Counted from the first letter of the stretch, positions 10,928-19,924 are shown. The stretch: 64,000 nucleotides of DNA from Cellvibrio sp. OA-2007 (GCF_000953825.1 NZ_BBUL01000020.1:186001-250000); one strand, 5' to 3'. The notes: generated from the letters alone by a model not told the origin. Numbers and translations: made by a program.

Positions 10928-13459
10928 TTAACGCAGATAGGTTCCGGTAGTACCTATCTTGCCGGGTCCATTAAGCACATATATTCCCGCCGAATAACTG
11001 GCCACAATAAAACTGATGGTGCCATTAGTTACCGTTAGGGTATTTCCGGTCACTGCGTCCTTATAGGTGCCGTTTTTCACACCGCTGAGACTGATGGACT
11101 GGGCGCTGGACGATGCCAGCCCGACAACTGCATAGCTGCCTTCGCTGGATAGATCCCGCACAAAACTCATTCCTGCGCCCCATTCGTTCACCTGCGTACT
11201 TGGTGCTTTTTGCAGGGCTGGGATGGCACTGCGAATCTGATTCAGGCGTTTGATGTGCTGGTAGAGCGGATGGCTCTGGGTTGTTGCCAGATTATCCAGA
11301 TAGGCGCCAAAGTAGGCGCGACCGGTCTGATCTATGGTATCGCTATTGCCAGCGATATCTTGCGGTAGCCCGGCTTGGAACATGACTTCTTCCCCATAAT
11401 AGAGGGTGGGAATACCGCGATTGGTCCAGAGCAGGTTGTAGACCATAGCGGCATTAGCCATTTCGCCGCCATAGCGATATTTAAAATCGTTATCCGGGCC
11501 CACATCGTGGTTTTGGAAAAAGGTTACCAGTTTGGTGGCATCGCCATAGACCCAATCCATCGCCATTACCCCGCCGATACCACCGAAATTGCCGCGTGTG
11601 ACGTTATCGCGGAAAGTGGAAAAGACCGAGAAATCCAGCACCGAAAAGCCAGAGTCGCCACCTGCACGCGGGTCGGCAGGATTGTTGGTAGTGCGTGTGT
11701 ACCACCAGGGGCGGATAACAGCGCTGGCGTTATCGTTGGCAATCTCTGAACCAAAACCCGTGCCTTTGACCAGATTTTCACCAAACACAAACAAACCAGG
11801 CTTATGCGCCTTCCATGTATTGACGTAGCTGAGCAGTTCATTGCGTTCGATATGTTTCACAGTATCCAAGCGGATCGCATCAACGCCCATGTCCAAATAC
11901 ATCTTCATCGCGCCGTTGAGGTAGTCCTTCACATTCTGCCGTTCAGTGGCCAGATCTATAGTGTCGCCCGCCATATGTTTGCGCTGCAGCGCCAGTGGGT
12001 TTTCCCAGTCACCACCGGACATAAATCCATCCAGGTGATACCAGTTGGGGTCGAGAGTGGCGGCATCTATGCCGAAGAAGCGATTGGCGTCATAACCTGC
12101 TTTGGGTACCGAAACACCGGTCTTTGGATCTACCAGAGGCACAGTGCCGTTGGCATCGGAAGTATGGCGATCCTTAAACCATTGGGGTGCGACTGAGTTG
12201 TCGTTATCATCGCGGAACGCGCGCTTATAATCGCCTAAATTACCAAGATAAGGCCCATTGACTATATTGCCTTGAACCCCGCCAGCTGGCACATAGTATT
12301 TGATCGGTAGATGGTCTATCCAGACCGCATTGCGCAGGCCGTATTGGCTGGAGTGATTGATCACCACATCCTGAATAACCTTCAAACCCTTGGCGTGGGC
12401 GGCATCAATAAAATTCTTATAGCTGGTATCGGGTGACTCCAGGCGCGGATCTACCTTATAAAAATCGTAGGCATGGTAGCCGTGATAATCCAGCCCCGAG
12501 CGATTCTCCACCGGCGGCGTTACCCAAATCGCGGTGAAACCCAGATCCTTGATGTAATCCAGTTTTTGGATCAAGCCTTTAAAATCGCCGCGCCAGTGAG
12601 GATCGCCCGCTTTATAGCGATCGCGGTTGTAATAGTTATTGCTGGAATCGCCATCGTAAAAGCGTGCAGTCAGCAAAAAGTAAATGGTCTCCTTGCGGAA
12701 GTCACTATTCACAATACCAATACTGGAGCTTGTAGCGCTGCTCGCCAGACTGGAACTCACTAATGAACTAGATGATGATATTGGCGATGAAATGGAACTG
12801 CCACTAGAAAAACTACTTGAAGCGGCGGATGTGGTGACGGGAGTTAGGGTGTAAGCCAGCGTAGCATCATTTACTTGCACGCGATAAGTACCCACCAGAC
12901 TGGTGAAAATATCGCTGCCGTTTTGATTCAATATTCCATCGTTATTGCTATCGCCATAATTCACCGACCAGTTAGTAGTAGTATCAAATTTAAAGCGCTG
13001 ATTTGCTTGTCCATTCAATAAAATTTCTGTTGACCAAATATTATTGGCCACCAAGGTCATTGGTGTTGTTGTCCAATTGTTTGCTGTACCGCGAAAATTC
13101 AGTGCCGAAAAATTTTTAGCAAAACCAACAGAGTCGCAGCTGCTTACAGATTGCAGCGCGATGCTTTTGGTAATGGAATTAAAAGTGATTTTGTAAGATT
13201 GGTTGGCGGCAACAGGGTAATCATTAGCGGGATAACTCTCGCTCCAATTGCCGGTGCGATCAATTTTAAAACGCGGGTTAGTAGTGGCGGCACCGAAACT
13301 CTGACAGCTAGTAAATTCGCTAGCACTCACAGCAGTCATCGCCGTGCTGCTCCAATTGTTAGGTGTGCCGCGAAAAAACCAATCGGCATAACTCAGTTGG
13401 CTGAACAGCAGCGCGCCAGTGGCAGCCAGTTTAATGGCGCCAGATAGGGATAGATTCAT
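10928..13459 (-). CDS. Secreted GH13 alpha-amylase with two N-terminal starch-binding-like repeats
   Basis: This 843-residue exported glycoside hydrolase probably cleaves alpha-1,4 bonds of starch-like glucans. A signal peptide is seen at 1-25 (cut after SYA). Two related modules follow (26-108 and 119-207), both opening with FRGTxNNW and containing RFKxDxTxNWS, resembling small carbohydrate-binding modules of starch enzymes. A serine-rich linker (209-247) leads to the GH13 barrel: region I DVVINHS (364-370), region II AIRLDTVKH with nucleophile D532, region III FGEN with acid E561, and region IV FQNHD with D652. A C-terminal beta domain of about 80 residues ends the protein. All catalytic residues are present. 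It is a lone gene; paired palindromes upstream (13645-13675) suggest repressor control. Confidence 0.9.
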   Translation of the reverse strand: MNLSLSGAIKLAATGALLFSQLSYADWFFRGTPNNWSSTAMTAVSASEFTSCQSFGAATTNPRFKIDRTGNWSESYPANDYPVAANQSYKITFNSITKSIALQSVSSCDSVGFAKNFSALNFRGTANNWTTTPMTLVANNIWSTEILLNGQANQRFKFDTTTNWSVNYGDSNNDGILNQNGSDIFTSLVGTYRVQVNDATLAYTLTPVTTSAASSSFSSGSSISSPISSSSSLVSSSLASSATSSSIGIVNSDFRKETIYFLLTARFYDGDSSNNYYNRDRYKAGDPHWRGDFKGLIQKLDYIKDLGFTAIWVTPPVENRSGLDYHGYHAYDFYKVDPRLESPDTSYKNFIDAAHAKGLKVIQDVVINHSSQYGLRNAVWIDHLPIKYYVPAGGVQGNIVNGPYLGNLGDYKRAFRDDNDNSVAPQWFKDRHTSDANGTVPLVDPKTGVSVPKAGYDANRFFGIDAATLDPNWYHLDGFMSGGDWENPLALQRKHMAGDTIDLATERQNVKDYLNGAMKMYLDMGVDAIRLDTVKHIERNELLSYVNTWKAHKPGLFVFGENLVKGTGFGSEIANDNASAVIRPWWYTRTTNNPADPRAGGDSGFSVLDFSVFSTFRDNVTRGNFGGIGGVMAMDWVYGDATKLVTFFQNHDVGPDNDFKYRYGGEMANAAMVYNLLWTNRGIPTLYYGEEVMFQAGLPQDIAGNSDTIDQTGRAYFGAYLDNLATTQSHPLYQHIKRLNQIRSAIPALQKAPSTQVNEWGAGMSFVRDLSSEGSYAVVGLASSSAQSISLSGVKNGTYKDAVTGNTLTVTNGTISFIVASYSAGIYVLNGPGKIGTTGTYLR

Positions 13460-13811
13460 AAAATCCTCATTGGGTTGTGAATTATTGTTGTAACTTATGA
13501 GTAAACGCAGACAGCAACTGCCGTCTATTGAAGGGCTTAAACTGCAAGCAGGGAAATCACAATTATTGTTGTTATAGGTCGGACAGGGGGAAGTCCGATA
13601 AATCAGACGAAGAGTAGAGCGAGCCAGTTGTTCAATACAATCAACTGCATACGTATGCAGCGAATGAATACGTATGTAAAAAAAGTCCTATAGAAAAAGA
13701 GGGTAAATCAGCGGCGGTTTAGATACCGGCGAGTTGTGGGCGAACTCTCGGTTCGGTGTGTTTAATCTTGTTAGTATTTCTCCATCAATGGCAAGTTGGA
13801 TTCACTACACC
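13460..13811. other. Divergent regulatory region between amylase and CAP lipoprotein
   Basis: This 352-base gap separates two divergent starts. It holds the palindromes at 13645-13675 and a hairpin TCGGAC (13579-13584) / GTCCGA (13593-13598). No convincing additional gene was seen. Confidence 0.6.
13645..13675. promoter_or_regulatory. Tandem palindromic operators with ATACGTAT cores
   Basis: CTGCATACGTATGCAG (13645-13660) is a perfect 16-base palindrome. A second ATACGTAT core lies at 13668-13675, its centre 19 bases from the first, close to two helical turns. CpG-centred palindromes of this kind are typical operators of LacI-family repressors that control maltodextrin genes in proteobacteria. 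That assignment is inference; no LacI gene is in the window. The site lies about 190 bases upstream of the amylase start. Confidence 0.6.
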
Positions 13812-15152
13812 ATGAATAGCTTAATACTATTACGCAGCGCACTGTTGTTTGCCTCTGTCACGGCATTAATTTCTTGCGGCGGCGGTTCAGGTGGCGGCGC
13901 AGCAACTCCGCCAGCGTCCAACAGTTCTGCCAGTAACCTTGCTACTTCCAGCAGTAGTGTGTCCAGTATCGCGAGCAGTAATTCCTCCTCAGTTGTTTTA
14001 ACCTCATCCTCGGCACAGTCTTCTATAACATCTTCTTCGTTAGCATCCTTGGCTGCGCCACAAAATATTGCCGCGCAACCGGGAACTGCAGCAGTCACAC
14101 TCAGTTGGAATAGCGTGGCGGGTGCTTCGGGCTATCGTGTCTATTACGCATCTGAAGCGAATATTCTCATTAATAATATTGCCAGTTTTGATGATGGCAC
14201 CCGTGTGGATAACGCAATCTCACCGCGTGTGATTAACAATTTGCGCAACGGCCAGACTTATTATTTTGTGGTGACGGCAATCAATGGCAATCAGGAGAGC
14301 ATTGCCAGTGCTGAAGTCAGTGCAACGCCCAATGTAATTGATTTGGCGAAACAGCCTAATGCACAAGAAGTATTAGTAGTGGAGTTAGTTAATCGCGCGC
14401 GCGCCAATCCGGATGCTGAAGCCGCGCGTTTGGGCATTGGCTTGAATGATGGCATCACCGGCACTGCAATCACCAACACACCCAAACCACCACTTGCGCA
14501 TAATTTATTATTAATTGAATCAGCGCGATTACATTCGCAGTGGATGTTGGATGCCGATATTTTTTCGCACACCGGCAACAACAATTCCACCCCGCACGAG
14601 CGAATGCAAGCCGTGGGTTACAGTTTTACCGGTAGCTGGACCAGCGGGGAGAATATTGCCTGGGGCGGCACAACTGGGAGCAGTATTAATTTAACCAGTT
14701 ATGCCGTTTCACAACACGAGGGATTATTTAAATCGCCCGGCCACAGAGTAAATATTCTCAATGCGAATTTTCGTGAGTTAGGTGTGGGGCAGTTGCAGGG
14801 TTATTTTATGCAGGATGGACGCAATTATTTATCCTCCATGCTCACGCAAAATTTTGCCCGCTCCGGTTCCAGTTATTTTTTAACCGGCGTGATTTATGAG
14901 GATAAAAATAACAACGAGTTTTACGATGTAGGCGAAGGCTTGAGTGGAATCAACATCACGATTAATGGCAAAACCTATCCTGCATTTAATAGCGGCGCCT
15001 ACGCAATCCCGCTGGCCAATGGCACTTATCAATTGAGCATTACGGGCGCTGCGCTGGGTGGGCCGGTTTATTACTCGGTGCAAATCAGCAATCAAAATCG
15101 CAAATTGGATGTGATTAAAACGGGAGCCAACCTCCGTGTCGTGACTCCCTAG
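13812..15152 (+). CDS. CAP (SCP/PR-1) domain lipoprotein with FN3 domain
   Basis: This 446-residue lipoprotein has lipobox LISC (Cys22), Gly- and Ser-rich linkers (23-78), a fibronectin type III domain (about 79-173) and a CAP/SCP domain (about 180-355). The CAP part shows HSQWMLDADIFSHTG, GENIAWGG and the GHRVNILNANFRELGVG block typical of bacterial CAP proteins. A tail (357-446) resembles an SdrD-B or prealbumin-like fold, starting IYEDKNNNEFYDVGEGLSG, a possible calcium-binding loop. CAP proteins are extracytoplasmic; their bacterial roles are poorly known. An in-frame ATG at 13791 and a longer frame from 13734 exist, but the signal peptide fits the ATG at 13812. Confidence 0.85.
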   Translation: MNSLILLRSALLFASVTALISCGGGSGGGAATPPASNSSASNLATSSSSVSSIASSNSSSVVLTSSSAQSSITSSSLASLAAPQNIAAQPGTAAVTLSWNSVAGASGYRVYYASEANILINNIASFDDGTRVDNAISPRVINNLRNGQTYYFVVTAINGNQESIASAEVSATPNVIDLAKQPNAQEVLVVELVNRARANPDAEAARLGIGLNDGITGTAITNTPKPPLAHNLLLIESARLHSQWMLDADIFSHTGNNNSTPHERMQAVGYSFTGSWTSGENIAWGGTTGSSINLTSYAVSQHEGLFKSPGHRVNILNANFRELGVGQLQGYFMQDGRNYLSSMLTQNFARSGSSYFLTGVIYEDKNNNEFYDVGEGLSGINITINGKTYPAFNSGAYAIPLANGTYQLSITGAALGGPVYYSVQISNQNRKLDVIKTGANLRVVTP

Positions 15153-15184
15153 TAATATCGTTTTTTATGTTTTAACCAAAAGCC

Positions 15185-15928
15185 TTAGCCCAACCAGCTC
15201 GCGTATTCCTGTTCGAGTTGTTTCGGATTTGTCTTAAAGGTGTTGTACCAATTCGCCGACATGGCATCGGGGAATATGTCTTCCTCTTTTTGCTCCACAC
15301 CGGTCAATATAATGTCGGCAACTTCAGCGGGCAGTGCCTTGGACAATTCAAAGCCTTCACTCATGCGTGTCGCCACCGGGCCAGGGTAGACACCTTGAAC
15401 AAAAATTTCGCTCTTGGCCAGTTCTGCGCGCAACCCTTGAGTGAAAGAGTGAAGTGCGGCTTTGGACGCAGAGTAGGGCCCAAGCAGCGGCATATTGGCA
15501 ATACCTGCGATGGAGCTGATATTGATAATCGCCGCCTGCGAAGACTGCTGCAATTGTGGCAAAAGCGCGCGGGTGAGATTGACCGGGCCAAAATAATTGG
15601 TGGCCATCTCCAGCTGCGCTATGTCGCCACTCGTCTCCTGAATAAATCCGGAACTATTGGCGATACCAGCGTTATTGATCAGTATGTCCAACTCGCTCAG
15701 CGAACGGCTCGCTTGAGCGATATCGGCGGCGGAAGTCACATCCAACTGGATAGCAACCAACTCACTGCTGGAAGCCCCCAACTCCTGAATAGTTTGTTCA
15801 AGCGCCGCTAAATCCCTACCGCCCAGATAAATACGTTTTACCTTGCGCGCGATCAGTGCCTTTACTAATGCCAAACCTATACCGCGATTGGCGCCGGTGA
15901 CTAAAGCTGTTTTTTGTTGCCATTGCAT
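15185..15928 (-). CDS. Short-chain dehydrogenase/reductase (classical SDR)
   Basis: This is a 247-residue NAD(P)-dependent oxidoreductase with a Rossmann fold. It has the cofactor motif TGANRGIG (11-18), NNAG (85-88), and the catalytic Ser139, Tyr152 and Lys156 (YSASK). I chose the ATG at 15926-15928 because AAGGAG lies eight bases upstream; ATGs at 15934 and 15955 are too close to or ahead of that site. The substrate cannot be read from sequence. The downstream neighbour on the opposite strand is unrelated. A TetR-type operator-like site (15971-15986) lies just upstream and is nearly identical to one in front of the adjacent TetR gene, which probably represses this gene. Confidence 0.9.
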   Translation of the reverse strand: MQWQQKTALVTGANRGIGLALVKALIARKVKRIYLGGRDLAALEQTIQELGASSSELVAIQLDVTSAADIAQASRSLSELDILINNAGIANSSGFIQETSGDIAQLEMATNYFGPVNLTRALLPQLQQSSQAAIINISSIAGIANMPLLGPYSASKAALHSFTQGLRAELAKSEIFVQGVYPGPVATRMSEGFELSKALPAEVADIILTGVEQKEEDIFPDAMSANWYNTFKTNPKQLEQEYASWLG

Positions 15929-15970
15929 CTTCATTACTCCTTCTATTAAGAACATGGTTTGTTGAAAAAG

Positions 15971-15986
15971 TAGACCGGTCGTCTAG
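15971..15986. promoter_or_regulatory. TetR-type operator in front of the SDR gene
   Basis: TAGACCGGTCGTCTAG has TAGAC/GTCTA arms around five bases. Only one base differs from the site at 16638-16653 before the TetR gene. It lies about 40 bases upstream of the SDR start. Confidence 0.75.
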
Positions 15987-15997
15987 TTTGTGGTGCT

Positions 15998-16017
15998 AAA
16001 AAAGAGCCTTGCGGCTC
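15998..16017 (-). terminator. Terminator after the TetR-type regulator gene
   Basis: On the minus strand GAGCC, loop GCAA, GGCTC are followed by six T residues (15998-16003). It closes the regulator gene before the SDR promoter. Confidence 0.75.
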
Positions 16018-16035
16018 CGGGTTTAATTTAGGCCA

Positions 16036-16617
16036 TCAGGGTTTTAACAGCTGGCCAAAATAAAGCTTTAATAGTTCTTCTAAGGGTTGAGTGGTCTGTT
16101 CCAGTTTGGAGCGGATCAAACAGCCTTCCCAAGCGGCAAACAGTTGGCGCGCCAACAGCTGGGCATCGGCAGTGGGCGCCAGTTCTCCTGCCTGTTTAGC
16201 CTCTTCAAAACAAGCCGCAATTTGCGCTTCTACACCTTGGTAGTGGCGATAAATAGCCACACGCATAGCATCGGATTGCAGCGCCAGTTCTTGCCCAAGG
16301 TTGCCTAACAGGCAATTACAGCGGCCAAAATGCTCGCCAAAATAGATCAACACATCGCTGAAATACTGATGTAATTGAGTCAGCGGCGAACCTGAGTTAG
16401 TCGCTAAAGACGCTGCCAACCCATCGCGCAATATATGCCCATAGTGATCAATCACTGCCAGTCCAAGATCTTCTTTACTTTTGAAGTAGTGATAAAAGGA
16501 GCCTTTCGGCACCTTAACCTGAGCGAGTATCTCGGCAATGCCGGTACTGTTAAACCCTTTGACGGCAAACAAAGTCACCGCGGCATCGATCAATTTGTCT
16601 TTGGTATTGTCGGACAT
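16036..16617 (-). CDS. TetR-family transcriptional regulator
   Basis: This 193-residue regulator has an N-terminal TetR helix-turn-helix: DAAVTLFAVKGFNSTGIAEI (11-30) followed by VPKGSFYHYFKSKEDL (36-51). The C-terminal part resembles the AcrR/YxaF-type ligand domain with NCLLGNLGQELA. The start is the ATG at 16617 (MSDNTKDK); the longer frame to 16662 would cover the operator. It precedes the SDR gene on the same strand with its own terminator in between. Matching palindromes in front of both genes suggest that it represses itself and the SDR. The ligand is unknown. Confidence 0.9.
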   Translation of the reverse strand: MSDNTKDKLIDAAVTLFAVKGFNSTGIAEILAQVKVPKGSFYHYFKSKEDLGLAVIDHYGHILRDGLAASLATNSGSPLTQLHQYFSDVLIYFGEHFGRCNCLLGNLGQELALQSDAMRVAIYRHYQGVEAQIAACFEEAKQAGELAPTADAQLLARQLFAAWEGCLIRSKLEQTTQPLEELLKLYFGQLLKP

Positions 16618-16637
16618 AAGTAGTGTTGTCTTGATAG

Positions 16638-16653
16638 TAGACCAGTCGTCTAG
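16638..16653. promoter_or_regulatory. TetR-type operator in front of the regulator gene
   Basis: TAGACCAGTCGTCTAG has the same arms and spacing as the site at 15971-15986. It lies about 20 bases upstream of the regulator start, where bound protein would block transcription. This supports autoregulation. Confidence 0.75.
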
Positions 16654-16706
16654 TAAATACAATAACTTCTATGATACGGGTTTTACGGGGTTTAGTCAGT
16701 TGTGTT

Positions 16707-17456
16707 TCACGCGGCCGGCATGGGCATACGGCCATCTACTAAAAAATTATCCAAGGGGAAGCGGATAATCTCTTTTTGCCCTAACTGCTTAAAGGCAACT
16801 TCAGTGGCGCTCAATTCGCATAACCACTGGGTCATATCCGCTGGTTTCTTCTGCGCGAGTGGGGCGGGGACAAATAAACCTACACAGCGATTTTTTTCCG
16901 GGTCCCGTGCCGATTGGTATTCAAAGGCTTCGACTTTCGCCGCGCGCATGTCGCTGCCTAACTGCTGGGTGGCGGAATAATCCTGTGGATGAGTGAGTTG
17001 ATGAAGGAATTGATCAAAGGGAGCTGTATCCAATCGCACCCCATGGTCACTGGCATAGTTCACACAAAATAAAGTGTGCGCCGAGGTGATGGTGTTTTTG
17101 ATTGGGCTGGCAGCCATCGAATACCAAAACACAAAACGATAATAAGCGGATTCAGCCAGCGTAGTTTTAGGATTGCAGCCAGCGTAAAAAATCCCCGGTT
17201 CATGGATGCGGCCAAAACGCGAACCCCATTTCAATGGCGGGTAACGAAAAGGCGTTTTAAGCAGATAGTGATAGCTATCGCTGTGGGCGGGATAGGGGGG
17301 TTTTACTGAATCGAGCAATTCTTCCAGCAACGCCTGCTCTTCGAGACTATCGACATATCCGAGCGTGGCGATTTGTTCCTGGCTTTCGACCAAGCGCCAG
17401 GCGGTGCCGGAAATGCTTTGCAGTTGCGCTGCTCCTTCGCAGGTTTCCCAAATCAT
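16707..17456 (-). CDS. RES-domain toxin
   Basis: This 249-residue protein shows the RES family landmarks: AWRLV near the start of the domain, SRFGRIHEPGIFYAG, then a TTLAESAYYRF segment. RES toxins of type II toxin-antitoxin systems degrade NAD+ and are structurally ADP-ribosyltransferase-like; the conserved Arg, Tyr/Glu and Ser positions appear to be present. It is at the upper end of the family's length. It follows its antitoxin gene by 19 bases on the same strand, the standard Xre-RES order, with an AGGA Shine-Dalgarno in the gap. Confidence 0.88.
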   Translation of the reverse strand: MIWETCEGAAQLQSISGTAWRLVESQEQIATLGYVDSLEEQALLEELLDSVKPPYPAHSDSYHYLLKTPFRYPPLKWGSRFGRIHEPGIFYAGCNPKTTLAESAYYRFVFWYSMAASPIKNTITSAHTLFCVNYASDHGVRLDTAPFDQFLHQLTHPQDYSATQQLGSDMRAAKVEAFEYQSARDPEKNRCVGLFVPAPLAQKKPADMTQWLCELSATEVAFKQLGQKEIIRFPLDNFLVDGRMPMPAA

Positions 17457-17475
17457 TAAGCCTTGTCCTCAGTCA

Positions 17476-17847
17476 TCAGATTTTGCCGCGCAATGCGTCG
17501 ACAAAGTTCAGCACCTGCATCAAGCCCTGAATGCTTTCGATTTGTTGGGCGGGAACGCCACCAGTGACTTGATTGGGATTGTGCATAAAGTGTTTGATCC
17601 AGTCCCTATCGCCACCGGTCAGGGTAAAGAGCGCGCGTGCAATGCGGATCAGCAGTAGGGCCAACTCACCCTGTTTGGATTTTGGGTCAAGCGCCGGATT
17701 TTGTTTGAGGCGGCTCACGGCGGTGCGATGAATCCCCAATACCGCGGCTAACTCGGATTGTTTTAACCCGAGTTGCTCAGCGGCGTTTAACACCGCTTTG
17801 GCGAGTACCGCGGCCGGATCTGGATCAAGGTGTGCAAGGGCTGACAT
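17476..17847 (-). CDS. Xre/MbcA-type antitoxin of the RES system
   Basis: This is a 123-residue antitoxin starting at the ATG 17845-17847 (MSALAHLD), preceded by GGGGGAG. The N-terminal helix-turn-helix is seen in LKQSELAAVLGIHRTAVSRL. The C-terminal half (ALLLIRIARALFTLTGGDRDWIKHF and the following tail) fits the Xre/MbcA/ParS toxin-binding domain, which normally covers the NAD-binding cleft of the RES toxin. A long inverted repeat at 17871-17912 lies immediately upstream and is the likely autoregulatory operator. Confidence 0.88.
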   Translation of the reverse strand: MSALAHLDPDPAAVLAKAVLNAAEQLGLKQSELAAVLGIHRTAVSRLKQNPALDPKSKQGELALLLIRIARALFTLTGGDRDWIKHFMHNPNQVTGGVPAQQIESIQGLMQVLNFVDALRGKI

Positions 17848-17870
17848 GGCTCCCCCAATGGATCGAAAAT

Positions 17871-17912
17871 GTTCAATATGCACTTATCATAGGTGATATG
17901 TGCAAATTGAAC
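17871..17912. promoter_or_regulatory. Extended inverted repeat, likely toxin-antitoxin operator
   Basis: GTTCAATATGCAC (17871-17883) and GTGCAAATTGAAC (17900-17912) are inverted copies with one mismatch. Between them ATCA/TGAT forms an inner dyad. The position just ahead of the antitoxin start fits repression by the antitoxin or its toxin complex. Confidence 0.75.
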
Positions 17913-18056
17913 AAGTTTTAAGCGATGGTAAAGCGAGGGTAAAGCACAATGGCAGTGCGATTACTATTTGCGTAGTTGACTGAAATCATTGAGCATAGCC
18001 GGTCAATTTGCTCGCCAATTTGGTCATAAGTTCAATAAAGGAAAGGAATTAGCACA

Positions 18057-19262
18057 GTGCAAGATTTCACTCATACCCAGTACGACTGCATGGGTTTTCA
18101 CAGCCAGCTGCCCAAGGGCAAGGCTTCCGGCAGTATGCGTATCACTTCAGCGGGAATTGATTTTACGATTGGAGATCAGCAACTACATTTGCCACTTCAT
18201 GGATTACAAGTCAGCCTCGGCGGTGCCAGCAATCGCTTGGTGTATTTTGAGCATCCTCTGTTAAGCGGTTGGAGTTTTTACACCAGCGACCGCAGTGTAT
18301 TAAAAGATCCTCATTTACATAGTGTTACCGGTGTTTCCAAACTCTTAAACAGTGCGCGCCACAAACGCATGCTGGGCTGGGGCATTTTGGCATCCGTTGC
18401 GACGCTGATTGTGGCCGTGCCGCTAATTATTATTTTGCGCATGGATTTTTTCACTGGTTTGATCGCTAACAATATTCCAGTGGAATGGGAGCAAAAACTG
18501 GGCGACTCGGCGCTAGCGCAATACCAACTGGGCAAACAAATGCTCGATGACAAAAAAGCGGAGCAATTGCTGAAACCACTGGTTGAACCGCTTACCGCCG
18601 CCTTGCCGCAGAGCCGCTACCAGTACCATTTTAAAATTGTTAATGATGGCAGCCTCAATGCATTTGCGCTGCCGGGTGGTCAGGTAGTGATTCACTCGGA
18701 ATTAATTTTGCGCGCCGATTCTGCCGAAGAACTACTCGGTGTGTTAGCCCATGAAATCCAGCACGTTGAACAGCAACACGGTCTGCGCAATATGATTGGT
18801 GCGAGTGGTATTTATTTAATTGCCAGCGCGGTATTTGGCGATACCTCGGGTTTATTGGCACTGCTTAGCAGCGCTGCGCCACTGTTATTAAATCAAAGCT
18901 ATTCACGCGGGTTTGAAACCGAAGCGGATGTAAAAGGTTTTGCGCTCTTGCAAGCAGCGGAAATTGATCCCAAAGGCTTGGCGAGTTTTTTTGAAAAAAT
19001 GATTGCGGAAGAAAAAAAGCAAATGGATAAAATCCTCGATGAGGAAAATCAGCAACTGGCCAAACAAGCGTTGAAATTTTTATCCACCCATCCCGCCAAT
19101 GAAGATCGCATCAAACGGCTTGAACAACTTGCGCAAGACAATCTTAAAGACAATGCGCAAACCATTCACTACCGAAATCTAGAACCTGCATTTGTGGAAC
19201 TACAAAGTGCGGTAAAACTATTTGTTACTAATACACAGGGAGAAACATCGAATGAAAACTGA
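18057..19262 (+). CDS. Membrane-bound M48-family zinc metallopeptidase
   Basis: This 401-residue peptidase has a GTG start with a strong AAAGGAAAGG Shine-Dalgarno (18039-18048). An N-terminal cytoplasmic-looking beta domain (1-100) resembles the first part of YfgC-like fusion peptidases. One transmembrane segment follows (about 106-127), then a helical region and the catalytic domain. The zinc motif HEIQH is at 232-236 and the third ligand is likely E289 in FETEADVKGF. The family degrades or controls membrane or envelope proteins; the substrate is unknown. Its 3' end overlaps the first AIM24-type gene by 11 bases, which points to a joint operon with the next three genes. Confidence 0.9.
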   Translation: MQDFTHTQYDCMGFHSQLPKGKASGSMRITSAGIDFTIGDQQLHLPLHGLQVSLGGASNRLVYFEHPLLSGWSFYTSDRSVLKDPHLHSVTGVSKLLNSARHKRMLGWGILASVATLIVAVPLIIILRMDFFTGLIANNIPVEWEQKLGDSALAQYQLGKQMLDDKKAEQLLKPLVEPLTAALPQSRYQYHFKIVNDGSLNAFALPGGQVVIHSELILRADSAEELLGVLAHEIQHVEQQHGLRNMIGASGIYLIASAVFGDTSGLLALLSSAAPLLLNQSYSRGFETEADVKGFALLQAAEIDPKGLASFFEKMIAEEKKQMDKILDEENQQLAKQALKFLSTHPANEDRIKRLEQLAQDNLKDNAQTIHYRNLEPAFVELQSAVKLFVTNTQGETSNEN

Positions 19263-19914
19263 ACTTAAAGGCTCACAGGCCTTTAGCTATATTGAGGTAG
19301 AGCTGCAGCCGGGTGAAACCATTATCAGCGAATCGGATGCCATGTCGAGCATGGATGCCGAGTTGGATTTAAACGCAAAATTAAATGGCGGATTTTTTAA
19401 AGGATTGCTGCGCAAATATCTTGGCGGTGAATCCCTTTTTATCAACCATTTCACCAACAATACCTGCCAGCCGCGTCGTATGACATTGGTGCAGGGAACA
19501 CCGGGTGAAATTCGTCATCGCAAAATGGATAACGACGAAATCTATCTGCAACCTGGCGCTTTTGTCGCTTGCAGTGAAGGGGTAAAACTGAGTTTGGAAT
19601 GGGCTGGCTTGGTATCTTTTATCGCCCGCGAAGGTTTGTTTCGCTTAAAAATAAGCGGCAGCGGCGATTTATTTTACGGCGCCTATGGCGCCTTATTAGA
19701 GCGTGAAATCGACGGCGAATATATTGTCGATACCAGCCATCTGGTGGCCTATGACCCGAGCATTAAATTAAAACTGCAATTGGCGGGCGGAATTTTTTCC
19801 AGCTTTTTCGGCGGCGAAGGTTTGGTTACGCGGGTGGAAGGCAGAGGCAAAATTGTTATTCAATCGCGCAGCATCACCGGCCTGACTGGCTGGTTGAATC
19901 CCAAATTCTGGTAA
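19252..19914 (+). CDS. AIM24 / TIGR00266 family protein, paralogue 1
   Basis: This 220-residue all-beta protein is of the AIM24 (TIGR00266) family, conserved from bacteria to mitochondria; its bacterial function is unknown. Family hallmarks are ELQPGETIISESDAMSSMD near the N-terminus, GGESLFINHFTN, and the C-terminal GGIFSSFFGGEGLVTRVEG. The start is the ATG at 19252 with GGGAG upstream, inside the end of the M48 gene. It is the first of three consecutive paralogues, all downstream of the peptidase, so the products probably act together or replace one another. Confidence 0.9.
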   Translation: MKTELKGSQAFSYIEVELQPGETIISESDAMSSMDAELDLNAKLNGGFFKGLLRKYLGGESLFINHFTNNTCQPRRMTLVQGTPGEIRHRKMDNDEIYLQPGAFVACSEGVKLSLEWAGLVSFIAREGLFRLKISGSGDLFYGAYGALLEREIDGEYIVDTSHLVAYDPSIKLKLQLAGGIFSSFFGGEGLVTRVEGRGKIVIQSRSITGLTGWLNPKFW

Positions 19915-19924
19915 GGAGTCCGCA

